DNA of 64,000 nt from Candidatus Didemnitutus mandela (GCA_002591725.1 NJAL01000002.1:248001-312000); one strand, 5' to 3'; counted from the stretch's first letter, positions 43,372 through 54,389 are shown. The notes: a model not told the origin generated them from the letters alone. A program made the numbers and translations.

Positions 43372-43668
43372 ATGTCCGACCATTCCAAGCTCTACGTAGG
43401 AAATCTTCCTTTCACCGTCACTGCTCAAGATCTCGAAACTCTATTTGGTCAAGCCGGAACGGTCAGAATCGTCGAAATTATCTTCGACAAATTCACGGGC
43501 CGCTCGCGCGGTTTCGCCTTTGTTTCCATGGCAACAAACGAGGAGACCCAAAAAGCTGTCGAACGATTCCATAATTACTCTATGGACGGTCGGCTGCTCA
43601 CAGTTAGCATCGCCCGCTCGCGCGAAGAACACAGCGGTGGTGGCTATCGGCGGCAGTTGAGATCGTAG
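43372..43668 (+). CDS. single-RRM RNA-binding protein
   Basis: The 98-residue protein starts MSDHSKLYVGNLPFTVTAQD and consists of one RNA recognition motif. RNP2 is LYVGNL (residues 6-11) and RNP1 is RGFAFVSM (about 46-53). It ends in a short Gly/Arg tail (EEHSGGGYRRQLRS), the layout of small cyanobacterial/verrucomicrobial cold-inducible RNA-binding proteins. It likely binds single-stranded RNA as a chaperone. The ATG at 43372 is preceded by an A-rich leader without a Shine-Dalgarno; the open frame upstream to 43303 has no homology. It lies alone between two pseudogenes, so it is probably monocistronic. Confidence 0.93.
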   Translation: MSDHSKLYVGNLPFTVTAQDLETLFGQAGTVRIVEIIFDKFTGRSRGFAFVSMATNEETQKAVERFHNYSMDGRLLTVSIARSREEHSGGGYRRQLRS

Positions 43669-43791
43669 CAATCGCGTTTTTTGGGTCACAAAGAAGGTCG
43701 GCGGCGGCTAGGGCCGCAAATAAATGCAATTTGCAACTATCCATTTTTTATAAATGGCGAAGTTCGCAGATGGTCTTTTTTGTTACCCGTT

Positions 43792-45225
43792 TCAGAGCAG
43801 CGTGCCGAACAGAATCAAGTAAGTGACGACAAAACAAATAGCCCCCCAATCACATCCATTAGCCGCCGTGGCAAGCGGTGCGCTCGACAGCGCGGGGTCG
43901 AGCCCGGAGCACCTGGGTGCAAACGGTAGTATCGAGCCTCACATCACGATACCAACGGGGCCAATTCCCATTGTTTCCGCCAGAAACAGCCAGTACGATC
44001 CGAGTGTAGTGAAAAACCACCACGCTTTGATGCGCAGAAAGCCGATAGAGCCGATAACCACGCCAAACATACGCCAATAAAAAGATCCGGTCTGAATTTC
44101 TTGTTTTAGCACTTTCCAACAGCCAGACAGTTGCACTATCAACCAGCGCTTTAGCGCTGGTTGATAAACATCAATGCCGTCTGCTAGCCGGAATTTGCGG
44201 CGCTGAAAACCACCAGCAATACTAACACCGCCAGTACCGCTGGCTTTTCGACTTTACTCTCGAAGTGCCCCATCGCAGTCGCCGTGAGAATCTCGATACA
44301 AAACAGCATCACAAGCCAACTCGTGCTCCTTGACTATGCGCGACAACGCGATCGTCGTGTAAGACACATCGAAGACCTCGGCTACCGCCGAGTGTTATAA
44401 ATACTATTGGCTGCCTCCACAGCGGCAACGTCGAGCACGTCGTTGGCTGTTACGACATCAGTAAGCTTGCTATGATAACCAACAACAGTATAGTGGTGTT
44501 GAATTTGTTGAAACCCTGGCGCGCCGTCTCTTGGTTGTCAGTCGGCGAAAAAGTAGCGTTGGTTACCATTTATGAGCGTGTTCATCGGCGTATACGAGCT
44601 CTCGAACAGGAAACGCCGCACATACATGCCATCGAGCAAGCCCGCCGTTCCTATCAGCAACATAGATCATGCCCATTGTCTCGCAATAATAACCGTGCTG
44701 ACGAATATAATCGATCGCCTAGCTCACCGTCCATTCGAGCGCCACATAGGCCACACGTCGAGGGTAGTCACGCGCCCGACGCTATGCTCGGGATAGGAGG
44801 AGAAGAAGCCCTATGCGATCTTTCCCATTTCTCCAAGCTGAGCAGGCAGAGCATCTGCATCGCAGGGCCGAGCATCAATTCTCTGAGAAGCGCAGCTGCT
44901 GCAGCTCAGCAAAGTACAGTTCGTGGCCAACATCCCTGAAGACTCCTCGCAAAAGCTGATTCTCGGCAAAAAACGACCGTATTTGATTACGGTTCCACTG
45001 GTTCGCTTTCTTCGCTGCGCGCGAAAGTGGGTCCGATCATTTTTAGATTCACGCGGGCTACAAGCCCGAAAAACATCACGCAATACAACGTCGTGCCAAG
45101 ATTCATAGGAATGGTGTTGTCGACAACCATCGCCGTGACCCGCCGCGCTAGCCATCACCCACAAACGCGAACGCGGAACGATAAAAAACCTGTTCGTCCC
45201 ATTCACTATCCTTCAGGCTGATAAG
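43792..45225 (-). pseudogene. mgtE: magnesium transporter MgtE remnant
   Basis: Minus-strand motifs in order: the CBS region EWTVS*AIDYIRQHG then MIYVADRNG (family: EWTV-EAL-YIR-----ETI--IYVVD--G) near 44740. VTANDVLDVAAVEA near 44450 (VT-DDVLDVAEEEA) comes next. The membrane domain gives GCWKVLKQEIQTGSFYWRMF and VVIGSIGFLRIKAWW near 44110. The C-terminus is GSILPFAPRCSGLDPALSSA, ending at a stop at 43792 (GS-LPFLLKRLGLDPA-ASAPF). MgtE is a Mg2+ channel gated by its CBS domain. Stops, frameshifts and a 30-base perfect palindrome at 44137-44166 interrupt it. Identification is secure from the C-terminal membrane signature. Confidence 0.9.
44137..44166. repeat. perfect 14-bp inverted repeat with 2-nt loop inside mgtE remnant
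   Basis: tatcaaccagcgct and agcgctggttgata are exact complements separated by tt. The mgtE reading on either side suggests extra sequence here, so this may be a small hairpin insertion rather than part of the old gene. Confidence 0.75.
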
Positions 45226-45228
45226 AAA

Positions 45229-45670
45229 ATTGCCCCTTATCGTCATCGGCTATATTCAGCAAACGATGACCATACTCGCTGCGCGTTTTATTTTCTACGT
45301 GCCGACGGTCCGACAACCTCACTAGCTTGTCTACACAGTCGTGTTTGCCTTTATCGCCGCGAACCTGGCAATGGGTATCGTCCGTGCAAAACCATTTGCA
45401 GACCGTGTAGGTGGCACTTTCCCTCCTGCCGTCGATTTTGCCCTCGGGTTTGATGTTTTACGTTTGCCAGCATGTCCCCCTAAGCGGATATAGACGATGG
45501 GCACGCATCTGCCAATCACCCATTTTCTGTACATCGTATACAGAATCTCTCCTAAAGGACAATTGCGTTTCATGGAAATTGTGCTGGAATTTTGGCTGAT
45601 TTTTCTTTTCCTAATCGTTGTCGATGGAAGTCGCCGTAAAACGCTTGCCGCCAGAAGCTAGACTGAGGCC
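45229..45670 (+). pseudogene. ABC-2 type transporter permease, C-terminal remnant
   Basis: The plus strand reads GYIQQTMTILAARFIFYVPT, then VYTVVFAFIAANLAMGIV. LLPSILPSGLMFYVC follows in a second frame (family: LPSILLSGFMFP), then LPITHFLYIVYRISPKG and EIVLEFWLIFLFLIVV (LPLTHFLRIVRGILLKG; W-----LIV). This is the last three helices of a YhhJ/YadH-like ABC-2 permease. The N-terminal half is missing: the remnant begins right at the start of the oppositely oriented mgtE remnant, so a deletion or rearrangement joined them. No ATPase partner is visible. Confidence 0.78.
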
Positions 45671-47082
45671 AATTGCTCAGCAGGTGGATTCGCCCGGGCT
45701 TCCAGCAAACCATCTGGGTCCCGGGCAGTTTAGGCTGCCTGGAGCCCACGGTCTGCGTTTGGAAGAGAAGGCGAGCAAAAACTCACGGATTCCCACGGTT
45801 TTCATAAACGCTCCGCTCAGGCCCTTAGTTCAGCCATATGTGTTTTTGGAAATCTGGGTCGATCATCACGCAGATAAACCCAGGTATATTGCGACAACGC
45901 ACTGTAGTTGTGGGAAGGCACAGGCACCATCACTGAAGCTACATCTATTTCATTTTCGACAACAATCAGACGGAGAAATTCTTCCACCGCTTCGCTCGCC
46001 TGGTTGTGTATCATAGGTAATAACAAATCATAGGTAATCAACAATCGACCCAAGCTAAAAATAAAATGACATTATATTCATAATTGTTTCGGGCCGGGCA
46101 TAACGTTCTTTTTTTGGACTTCTGCTAAGGATTTGTCGACCGCGCAGAGCGCAGGCCAATGCCATCCACCATTCCGATGTTGCCTCCAATCTTAATCTTC
46201 TCGCCGAAGACGGTAATAGGTAGTCGGCCGCCACAACGACCGAACCGAAAAATTCTGGGTTGTGCCCTGCGCAGCCAGGACGAATGGACGAATGCCAAGC
46301 TCGCCGATGCAGAGACCGGAAAACAGTATTTTTTCATTTTCGCCGTAGTCCAAATTTTGGATCACCAGCAGCGCACCAAAAACAACAAAAAATATGATAG
46401 ACGATTTTTGATCCACGGCATGAATGTATGCCATGCCAAGCTGTTGCACATTAGCCATATTAGCATGGCAGCGTGATCGAACATGGTATCAGTTCGCAAA
46501 AAAGGGCCAAAAAATCATCAACGAGAACACGGCCGGTGGAGCCGATTGAAGTCGGTGTGATTCGTCTCGGGCGAAAGCCTCAACGCCTTCAACACGGAGA
46601 AGATTCCTGTGGCCATCACACGGACACTTCTTCAGGAACTTCGAATGCAGGGGGGAAGAGTTTACCGTCGAGCGTCGTCGTGCGTGTCGCCACCCGCTTT
46701 AACAGCTTAGACACGATCACAACCCATCATGCGACGAACCAGCACCTCGAAGATCAGAAGTGCGCCTGTAACTATAAAGTACGTGGCCGTGTTGCCTTTG
46801 CTTGCTAACCTTGAAAATAAAAAGCGAGAGTAAAAAGAGAGAGCTTGCTGTTGGCCGACGTGATCCAAGAACCCCTATGCGTAGCTGAGCCACAGCTTCG
46901 CTTTTGACCGCAGCCACGCTGTTGGCATGCGTCTTGTCGATATCGTTGGCGAGTCTCGGTTGGGCAGAGCCGGTTTCGTCCGTTTTCGCAAGGATCAGAC
47001 GGGAAGACGCAACCAAAAGATTTCCAGCATAAGAAAAAAAAGGCGGTGGCGCGAAAAACTGACAATACTCCGATACAAAAGT
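45671..47082. other. no intact gene; unrecognised remnants
   Basis: Plus-strand frame 45618-46016 (INAPLRPLVQPYVFLEIWVD) and minus-strand 46200-46460 (IIFFVVFGALLVIQNLDYG, hydrophobic) look like pieces of genes, the latter a membrane protein, but no family was recognised. Confidence 0.4.
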
Positions 47083-47814
47083 TTAAGTCTTGGGTTCTAT
47101 TTTTGATTTATTCTCTCGGTTTCTGGAAATCACCGGCACGAGTAACAGAAGCGCTCCAAACGCGATACGAACGGCGTGCTGCACCCAGCACGCCGGCTGC
47201 AGGTGATCTAAAACAAATTTATCGGTAATGACCATGCCGCTGCCAACATGGCCCAGAATCGCGCCGCCAATGTAGATAACAAGCGGGTAACGATCCATCA
47301 TCGATACGAGCAAATGGCTTATGAAAACAACCATAGAAATACTGAGCGCCTGTCCGAAAATCAGCAAGCCAAAACTACCATGCGAAGCTGCAGCGATTGC
47401 GAGAACGTTGTCCAGCGACATAGTTAGGTCGGCGAGGGTAATGAGCCCGATAGCCTGCCAAAGCGAACTCGCTTCGCGTGTTCTCGCCTCCCTGCTACCC
47501 GAATTTTTTCGCACTAATTTTGCAGCGATCCACAGGATCATCACGCCGCCGATAGATTTTGCCCAAGCGACCGCTAGCAAATGGGCCGCAATGGATGTCA
47601 GCGCAATACGCAGAGCCACCGCCGCCAGCGTCCCTAAAGTCATCCCAATCAGGCGTCGTTTGCTGCCAAGTTTTCGGACAGCGAACGCGACCGCCACGGC
47701 ATTGTCGGCCGCGAGCACAATGTCGATCAGCACAATACTTACCACAGCGAGCAACCAATGCCAGGTTGTCGGCAAGGTGGCAGTTGCTGCGAAAGCGGCG
47801 AAAAACACGATCAC
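47083..47814 (-). CDS. TerC-family (YjbE-type) integral membrane protein
   Basis: From a GTG at 47814 the product has 243 residues and about seven membrane helices. The paired acidic motifs of TerC proteins are present: IVLIDIVLAADNAVAVAFAV in the first helix and LADLTMSLDNVLAIAAASHG in the middle. TerC/YjbE/Alx relatives export Mn2+ or take part in metal loading of exported enzymes. The metal here is inferred only from family knowledge. The open frame reaches 47988, but residues before the GTG have no membrane-protein character and resemble decayed sequence. ggaag lies at suitable distance before the GTG. The first helix may be short at the N-terminus, so slight 5' damage cannot be excluded. 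Confidence 0.82.
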   Translation of the reverse strand: MIVFFAAFAATATLPTTWHWLLAVVSIVLIDIVLAADNAVAVAFAVRKLGSKRRLIGMTLGTLAAVALRIALTSIAAHLLAVAWAKSIGGVMILWIAAKLVRKNSGSREARTREASSLWQAIGLITLADLTMSLDNVLAIAAASHGSFGLLIFGQALSISMVVFISHLLVSMMDRYPLVIYIGGAILGHVGSGMVITDKFVLDHLQPACWVQHAVRIAFGALLLLVPVISRNRENKSKIEPKT

Positions 47815-48145
47815 GCCACCATGACTTCCAACCCCAGCCGGATCTTCAACGGAATGAACGCCAAGGTGCCGGTAAAGGCGTAACGAGCATTGCTTCGAAC
47901 ATCGTCTCTCTCCAGAAGGGCATACACTTGTAACCCGCCAAAAATAAAACTGCCGAGATCCATAAGCGGGATCACCGGCAGCTATCATTGCAAGAAAATT
48001 CTTAAACAGCCATCCCCTCCATTGGTCGCAGCTTGGCGAACTTTGGTTTGCCGCTCAAAGCGGACCCTCTGCCAAGTTTTGACATCGGCACGGATTTTCT
48101 TTAAAAAATAAAAATTAAATTCCTACGAAGTTTGATTGGCCCAGG
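47815..48145. other. intergenic, decayed sequence
   Basis: No gene seen. Upstream part is AT-rich near 48100. Confidence 0.4.
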
Positions 48146-48556
48146 TCAATTGACCGCGATTTTCCGGGGCTTGAGCGTTTCAGCTTTCGGCAGATTGATC
48201 TCAAGCATGCCATTTTTCAGCTCCGCACCGATCTTGTTGGAGTCGACGGTATTTTCGTGTTCCAAAACGAGCTCATAGGGAGCATCCACAGTTTCGCGAT
48301 GCAGGACATTCCACATTTCCGGCTTTTGCCAAGTGCGGCAACCGCGAATGGTAACTTGATTGGCTTCGGCCGAAATTTCCACAGCTTCCTTAGTCACGCC
48401 GGGCATTTGAACCATTAGTTGCCAGCCATCACCGCTTTCGCGAAGCCCATAAGCTGGCTTAACCGTAAACTCGGATTCGTTGGTTTGGTCGGTCGTTTGG
48501 GTGTTGCGCCCAAAAACACGGGGAAGGCGAGGAGCAATTTGATTAAAAGCGTTCAT
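48146..48556 (-). CDS. Hsp20 / alpha-crystallin small heat-shock protein (downstream copy)
   Basis: 136 residues, starting MNAFNQIAPRLPRVFGRNTQ. The alpha-crystallin domain runs from about residue 35 to 128, with GWQLMVQMPGVTKEAVEISA at its start. The conserved AxxxGxL-type strand is present as LKNGMLEINLPKAE, and the short tail ends KPRKIAVN, an I-x-I/V-like end. Small heat-shock proteins hold unfolding proteins for refolding. It lies 33 bases downstream of the other Hsp20 gene on the same strand, so the two are surely co-transcribed and may form mixed oligomers. No clear Shine-Dalgarno precedes it. Confidence 0.93.
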   Translation of the reverse strand: MNAFNQIAPRLPRVFGRNTQTTDQTNESEFTVKPAYGLRESGDGWQLMVQMPGVTKEAVEISAEANQVTIRGCRTWQKPEMWNVLHRETVDAPYELVLEHENTVDSNKIGAELKNGMLEINLPKAETLKPRKIAVN

Positions 48557-48589
48557 AATTAGATAGATGGTTTTGATAGCGGTTTTAAC

Positions 48590-49045
48590 TTAGCTGATCG
48601 CGATAGTAACTTTCTTTGGTTTCGATTCTTCGCATTTCGGAAGCGTAACAAGCAAAATACCGTTTTCGTAAGAAGCGATCACTTTGTCGTTTTGCACCGC
48701 TTCCGGGAGAGCAACGGATCGTTGAATTTGGATTTGTTCACTAGCCGCACCTTCTCCCTTTCTGGTGGCGCTCAAGTTCAGGTAGCCTTCAATGATCTCG
48801 ATGGCAATGGCCTCTCGATTAAATCCAGAAAGCTCCACGCGGACGAAAATATTGTTCTCTTCCTCATAAAGGTCGACCGGGGCCTGGCGCTGGAAAGCGG
48901 GCGCTCTACAATTCGAAAACGCTGCTTCGAAGAGACGGTCGATATCGCTCTCCAAAACAGCCCACGGTGCGCGGCGGCCGGAAAAGTTTGCCGACGGAAA
49001 TAGGGTCGAAAGACAGGGATATTGGTGACCAACGATGTTGCTCAT
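48590..49045 (-). CDS. Hsp20 / alpha-crystallin small heat-shock protein (upstream copy)
   Basis: 151 residues, starting MSNIVGHQYPCLSTLFPSAN. A longer N-terminal arm with LESDIDRLFEAAFSN precedes the alpha-crystallin domain (about 58-148: VDLYEEENNIFVRVELSGFN; YENGILLVTLPKCEE), and it ends KKVTIAIS. The ATG is preceded by aaggagag at good spacing, the best Shine-Dalgarno in the window, consistent with strong expression. It is the first gene of a two-gene hsp20 operon. The 300-base region before it is AT-rich, but no CIRCE-type inverted repeat or clear heat-shock promoter was seen. Confidence 0.94.
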   Translation of the reverse strand: MSNIVGHQYPCLSTLFPSANFSGRRAPWAVLESDIDRLFEAAFSNCRAPAFQRQAPVDLYEEENNIFVRVELSGFNREAIAIEIIEGYLNLSATRKGEGAASEQIQIQRSVALPEAVQNDKVIASYENGILLVTLPKCEESKPKKVTIAIS

Positions 49046-49365
49046 AGCTCTCCTTGATTAAAGTTGTGTTTGGGTCTTTTTGTATCTTGAAAAATTGCAC
49101 CAAGAAACCTCTTATTTTCAATTTTATATTCTACTGATTTTACTGATAAAAGAATAAATGCGCTATGTAAAAGAGTAATAAATAGATAGACAGACAGTGT
49201 TAAAATCTGACCAAGCCTTGTCGCTTACCTCATGCTACCCCGTCATACACGAGCAGATCTTTAACGTTGTGCTTGTACCGAAGTTTTTTCAATGGCCTTT
49301 GGCCTTCTCGCCAAAATTTCGTTCACTTCACTACCTCATACTATCTCACTTTCTCCTACTCTCCC
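49046..49365. other. divergent intergenic region between hsp20 operon and malY-type gene
   Basis: AT-rich, must contain promoters for both directions. No convincing -35/-10 pair, operator or terminator could be fixed by eye. Confidence 0.5.
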
Positions 49366-50514
49366 ATGCAATTCAACTTTGATATCGTCCTTGATCGCCG
49401 CTTCTTTGGCAGTCGAAAATGGAGCAAGTATCCACCGGAAATCATCCCGATGTGGATCGCTGATATGGATTTTCCCACCGCGCCAGTCATCGTCGAGGCG
49501 CTCCACCGTCGGGTCGATCACCCCGTTTTCGGTTATGGGGTTGTAACCAATTCGACCAACGCAGCCGTGGTCGATTACTGTGCCCGTCGCTATGGTTGGG
49601 CGATTGAAGCCAGCTGGATCGTGTGGCTTCCAGGCCTCGTCACCGGTCTGAACGTGTCCGCCGCCACCTTAAGCTCCCCTGGAGACTCCATTGTCATTCA
49701 TACGCCAGTTTACCCGCCATTCATGAGCGCCCCGCGCAACCAAGGCCGCGAAACCATTGAAGTACCGCTCACCGTAGCCGAAGACGGTCGCTACCAAATC
49801 GATTTCCCCGCCTTCGAACGTGCGCTCACGCCACGCACCACCCAGGTTTTCCTTTGCAATCCCCACAATCCCGTAAGCCGTGTCTTTTCCCGCATCGAGC
49901 TTACGCAGCTCGCCGAGTTTTGCCTGCACCACAATCTAATCGTCACGTCCGACGAAATCCACTGCGACCTCATTCTTGAGAAAATCCCTCACGTACCGTT
50001 CGCTTCACTCGCCACCGAAGTCGCCGCCCGCACCATCACGCTGATGGCGCCAAGCAAAACCTACAACATCCCCGGTCTCTGCTGCTCATTTGCCATCATT
50101 CCCGATTTAAAGCTGCGCAATACCTACCGCGCGGGTTTTACCGGCCTCGTACCTGAAGTCAACGTTCTCGGCTATCCTGTCTGCGAAGCGGCCTTTCGCG
50201 ATGGCGAACCCTGGCGCCAAGCTCTCGTCTCCTATCTCCGCGCTAACCGCGATTTCATCGCCAGCTTTCTAGCCAAGCACCTGCCCGAGACCAAGATGAC
50301 GCCCTGCGAAGCCACCTATCTCGCCTGGCTCGACGTCTCCGCTTACAGCCTCGAAAATCCAGGACAGTTCTTCGAGCAACACGGTGTCGGGCTCGTCGAC
50401 GGCGGACAATATAGTGCCACACCCGGTCATTTCGTGCGGCTCAACTTCGGCTGTCCACGCAGACTTCTAGAGGAAGCTCTCCAGCGTATGACTAGAGCCC
50501 TTGCCGGACGCTGA
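49366..50514 (+). CDS. PLP-dependent C-S lyase / aminotransferase (MalY/PatB family)
   Basis: 382 residues, starting MQFNFDIVLDRRFFGSRKWS followed by PPEIIPMWIADMDF, the MalY/PatB N-terminal signature. NPHNPVSRVFSRIEL (substrate/PLP loop), VTSDEIHCDLIL (PLP Asp) and APSKTYNIPGL with the Schiff-base lysine are all intact, as is the C-terminal Arg region HFVRLNFGCPR. Fold-type I enzymes of this group cleave cystathionine to homocysteine or act as cysteine-S-conjugate lyases. A cystathionine-lyase role in methionine synthesis is plausible but not proven. The ATG at 49366 fits the conserved start; a longer frame to 49267 has no homology. It is monocistronic, divergent from the hsp20 genes. Confidence 0.93.
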   Translation: MQFNFDIVLDRRFFGSRKWSKYPPEIIPMWIADMDFPTAPVIVEALHRRVDHPVFGYGVVTNSTNAAVVDYCARRYGWAIEASWIVWLPGLVTGLNVSAATLSSPGDSIVIHTPVYPPFMSAPRNQGRETIEVPLTVAEDGRYQIDFPAFERALTPRTTQVFLCNPHNPVSRVFSRIELTQLAEFCLHHNLIVTSDEIHCDLILEKIPHVPFASLATEVAARTITLMAPSKTYNIPGLCCSFAIIPDLKLRNTYRAGFTGLVPEVNVLGYPVCEAAFRDGEPWRQALVSYLRANRDFIASFLAKHLPETKMTPCEATYLAWLDVSAYSLENPGQFFEQHGVGLVDGGQYSATPGHFVRLNFGCPRRLLEEALQRMTRALAGR

Positions 50515-50739
50515 TTCAACCGCGCATACAATTTCTCGGCATTGCGCGTACAATTGCCGCTTTGGTAACTTTTAGTAAGCTAGCAATCTCAACCTAGTAA
50601 TCTATTAGTTTTTGCGCATCGCGCCTCTATCAGGCTCGGCGCGATTTTTATCTCGCCGCTAACTGATATGTCAATCTGCCTTTCTGTGTTCACTGTGTGC
50701 GAAATCGGCGGGCTTGATTGAGTTTCGACCGACCTGATA
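50515..50739. other. intergenic
   Basis: Short region after the MalY-type gene; nothing recognised. Confidence 0.4.
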
Positions 50740-51380
50740 AATGCCCACTCGCTCATCGAACGCAACGCGAAAGCTTTTCGGCTCGCAAAAACCGCCTCCA
50801 GTCAAAAACTCCTTTTCATCCAGTTCTTCGGCAGCGTACCAGATGAGATGCGCGATACACCGCCGCCCACGTCAAATCGCTCGGCATCACCACCATACAC
50901 ATCAACATGGGCTGTCCCGCGAAAAGAGCCGTCGGCGTGGCCGCATTTTTTGTCCACGGCCGCCCGCCTCAAAAGGCTTCAGCAGCACCGCCAGTCTCGT
51001 CTCACTGGCATCCGCACCGCTGTACAGGCGATAAAAGACATCTCCGTCATCAGCAACGGCTGACGTAACACGTCCGAAATCGAGAAACACATGCTCATAA
51101 GGTTGAACTAAGCCAGCGTAAACATCGGCCACGGAGCCGTCTACAACCCCTGGATATTTCAGAAAAAGCTCGCCCACCTCCACGCCGGCATCGTTCCCAC
51201 AGATCCGACCTACTCCAAACACAAGCGGTCATGTAACATGTAACAACATCTCGACCTCAAGTTAAAACCTTAAGCAAGAGACTTGGCTGCCGTCTCTTCC
51301 ACAAATCAGCCGTTTGGTATGCGAAGCACCTCGGTTCCGCCCCGCAAGTTAAAAAAGTCGTCGTCAATTTTCGCACGCGA
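50740..51380 (+). pseudogene. tRNA-dihydrouridine synthase (DusB-like) remnant
   Basis: Plus-strand pieces in order: LLFIQFFGSVPDEM near 50810 (family: P--VQLFGS-P--M), then LGITTIHINMGCPAKRAVG near 50880 (ID-NMGCP-RKV), which contains the FMN/tRNA region Cys-Pro. FVHGRPP (IHGRTR), VQAIKDISVISNG near 51025 and GHGAVYNPWIFQK near 51135 (IGRGALGNPWIF) follow. A tail SAVWYAKHLGSAPQVKK resembles the RRHI-WY-KG-PG-A-LR end. Frameshifts near 50870 and 51000 and a stop after SNG inactivate it. Dus enzymes reduce uridine in tRNA D-loops; loss of this non-essential modification parallels the loss of RsuA. Confidence 0.85.
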
Positions 51381-54300
51381 ACAAAGTTTGATGCTGTCTT
51401 CGCAAACTACCGAACGATAGTGCGCTGTTGTTCTGCAACTAACATAACAGGGGAAATTGCTCCCGTAGTTCTGGCTCGACCCAATAACCGCATCTTTCAT
51501 GCGCGATCCCGCCCGACCCTGTAAGCGTCCAGCACATTCTTCATTCCCGTGCCACAAAGCCCTAGTCGGCGTCTGGTAAAAGGACTCGTCAATGCGCCCA
51601 ACTCCCCGCCATCATCACATGCTAGGCTTGTCCCACCTCTAGGCAACTTTCTTCGGAACCTTATTCGGCCTGTCCCCGATCACCACCTCTTCGTCCGCTG
51701 CCTCCTACCTTTTCTCCGGTCACAAAGGGTAACAACAACAAACCATACTGAAAACAGACCCACAAGGGCTGCCGCTGCCCGGCCTATTTATAGGCGGGGG
51801 GTGCTAATTGAAATCAAAAAACTGTTCAATAATAATTTACACAATTTCTGAACCCGGACAACGATAAGCAGCCAGACGCAAGACCAGCATCTCACTATCT
51901 CCATTCGCCATTGCAGATGTTAAGCGGACCCGGCTCCATCGACGTCACGCTCAGCATCGCTTCATTAAAAACAAGCTGGCTCGACTATCTCGCTAGAATC
52001 GCCGGCATCCCAACAATCGCATTGATTACTTACTATTACTTACTTACTGTTACGATTTTTCTGGCCCACTCGTTCATACTTGCATCTCATTGATGCCTGC
52101 TGGCATAAGCGCCTTGACAAAAACCATAGGGTTTTCGTCAAGGCCATGCATAGGCATCCAATTCGTCGTAAACTGTGTTATCGCTTATCGCATTTGTGCT
52201 AGCGCGGACTTAAAACCGCAAGGTCGCGCTCGAAGCGCTTTTAAAAGTCAGCTATCGTTTCCCGCCATCGAGACCCGCGAAGGAAATGGCGAGCGCCGGA
52301 TGAATCATGTCTCTGACCCTATTAGAACACGTTCCCGATAAGCACACGCGGGGATGATCCGAACAGGGCGCTGCCGAACCACAAGGCACCCAACCAAGTA
52401 CAGTACGGAAGTCCGGGGATTGAGAAAGCACCGTTTCCGTCGACGCAGGCAGTGTGGAAACTCCAACAGTGGAATCCGCTGCAAACACTTAAACTAAAGG
52501 CGCCAAGGTTCCCTGGTTTTCCCACATCGATCAGTCTTCAGCATCGCTCGACTCCGCTCCAGCGAAGTTGAGCCGCAGTGAAACTAACGAATGTACGTCA
52601 AGTATCGATGAAAGTGTGGCAACCAAAAATTTTATATAGAAAAGTCCGAATAAACCAGTAAAACTGGGAAAATTTTGCTTCGCTGTTGAAGGACAAACGA
52701 ATCAGCCCCTGGAAAACTCAAAAAAGGCAGCAAAAAACGTTCCCTCGTTTTATCCACTGGCCAAGATGGTAAGAGAAAAACTCACAGGACCGACGAGGAT
52801 GGTGAAAGCAGAACGGATACCTGTGCTGCTTGTCAATGTCGCCATTGGTTCAGGGACAGGTTCGCGCGGTTTCAGGGGGGGTTGTTCGGATATCCGCCGA
52901 CAGCGCGACAGGCAACTAGGGTGAAGCCGCGTCCGGTTGTTCCAAAGGCTTAGTTAGATCGGTCGGAAACTTAGGCTTCAACAACAATTGGGCAGCCGCC
53001 TGGTCGTTCACGGAATTTCGGTACTATGTCTCCTTCCCATCTGGAAATGGAAATAAAAATATTCTCTCGGTCTAAAGAACCAAGTTTTTACATCATCTTG
53101 ACTATTCCCGTTGGTAGCCCGCCGGATTTGAAGGGATTCTTCGCTCGCTAATCCCCGCTCTGTTGTTTGTCTTATGTACAGTATGTGCATCCGTCTCACC
53201 GCCCCCCATGCCCGTCTGCCGTCCCCTTATCTTTCTCTCATAACAAACCACGTTGGCCACACTGAACGGCATCGCCTCTGACAGAGTAAAAGGCAGCAGA
53301 ACGTACTTCGATGAATGGACGGAGTTCCTCATCAAAGCTAGTATAAAACTCTGGTCGTAAGTCGAAATTGCCCTCTGGTTGAGCAAAAAACATAAGGTTA
53401 CAGACGTTTGGCATTCCCGCCAGAGCTGCGGCTACTCCGAGACATTCAGGCCCCGCTTAAGGACTTTCGCCACCAGAAGCTTCGAAATAAGCGCCAGCAA
53501 AGCCGTTGTCGTCTTCGCTTTCAACGCTTTGGGGAAATGCCACATACAGCGCGAGGAGTAGCTGCCAGCCACATCAGCCGCGATCCGCAAAGCCATCCGT
53601 AAGACTCCATCCACATCTTCTGGGGCCAAGCGGATCGACTCTCTAAATAAATTAGCTTTCAATTAACTTCTGACCCAAAAGCCATCAACGTCAGCATAGG
53701 CTCGTTAGCCACCATAACATGCCATGTCACGTTGCTCGACGAAGCACTCCGCATTGGACCTCGGGCCCCAGCGTTAGGCCGGCGAAGATATAGCCACACT
53801 TTCATCGCTGCACGCCGCGATTGTTGTGATCGGCAGCGAAAGCCACAGACTTCGAGAGACGATAAAACTGCTCTTTGCGCTCTACATTACGATCCTTAAG
53901 AACGACAGTGCTAAGTTGCTCAACGCTGCTGTCGTCAGCGGTATCGCGTACGCGCAGCTGCGTCGCGCGGCCAACAGCTGAGCAAAAGAATCGTTTTATT
54001 TTTTCGGTTGGTAATCCAGGAACTCATGTTTTTCTCGAGTAAATCTACTGGCAACGCGCTGGTTTTAGATCCACATCGTGGCAATCGCAGATCCAGAATC
54101 TACCCAAAGCTCTTTTCCTCACAAGTGCGCACAGCTTGGGATTTTTTAGCATGCAGATACTGTAGTATTGTAATATATAGCTGTGGCTAAGCAACAACTA
54201 TACAAGGTAGTAGCTACTTTGGATTCGGCTGTATTCTGGCGAAAAATAATCTACCACCTATTCGCGCGTTTCTTTTTTCGCGTGCACACCGGTATCAGCC

Positions 54301-54389
54301 ATGATACCGCACCGCGCACAAAAGTTCATGCTGGAATCAGAAAAATCCACTTATGTTCTTCTGATAAGAACCATACTACTTCGAAAAAT
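51381..54389. other. 3 kb without an intact or recognisable gene
   Basis: Several short frames occur on both strands (e.g. minus 53432-53662, APEDVDGVLRMALRIAADVA; minus 52322-52525). Low-complexity tact/ttact repeats occur at about 52025-52050. Nothing could be assigned to a family, and no RNA gene, repeat array or attachment site is evident. Confidence 0.45.

Noticed and set aside
52020-52055. ttact-rich tract as a microsatellite
   Set aside because: Too short and imperfect to call a repeat with confidence.
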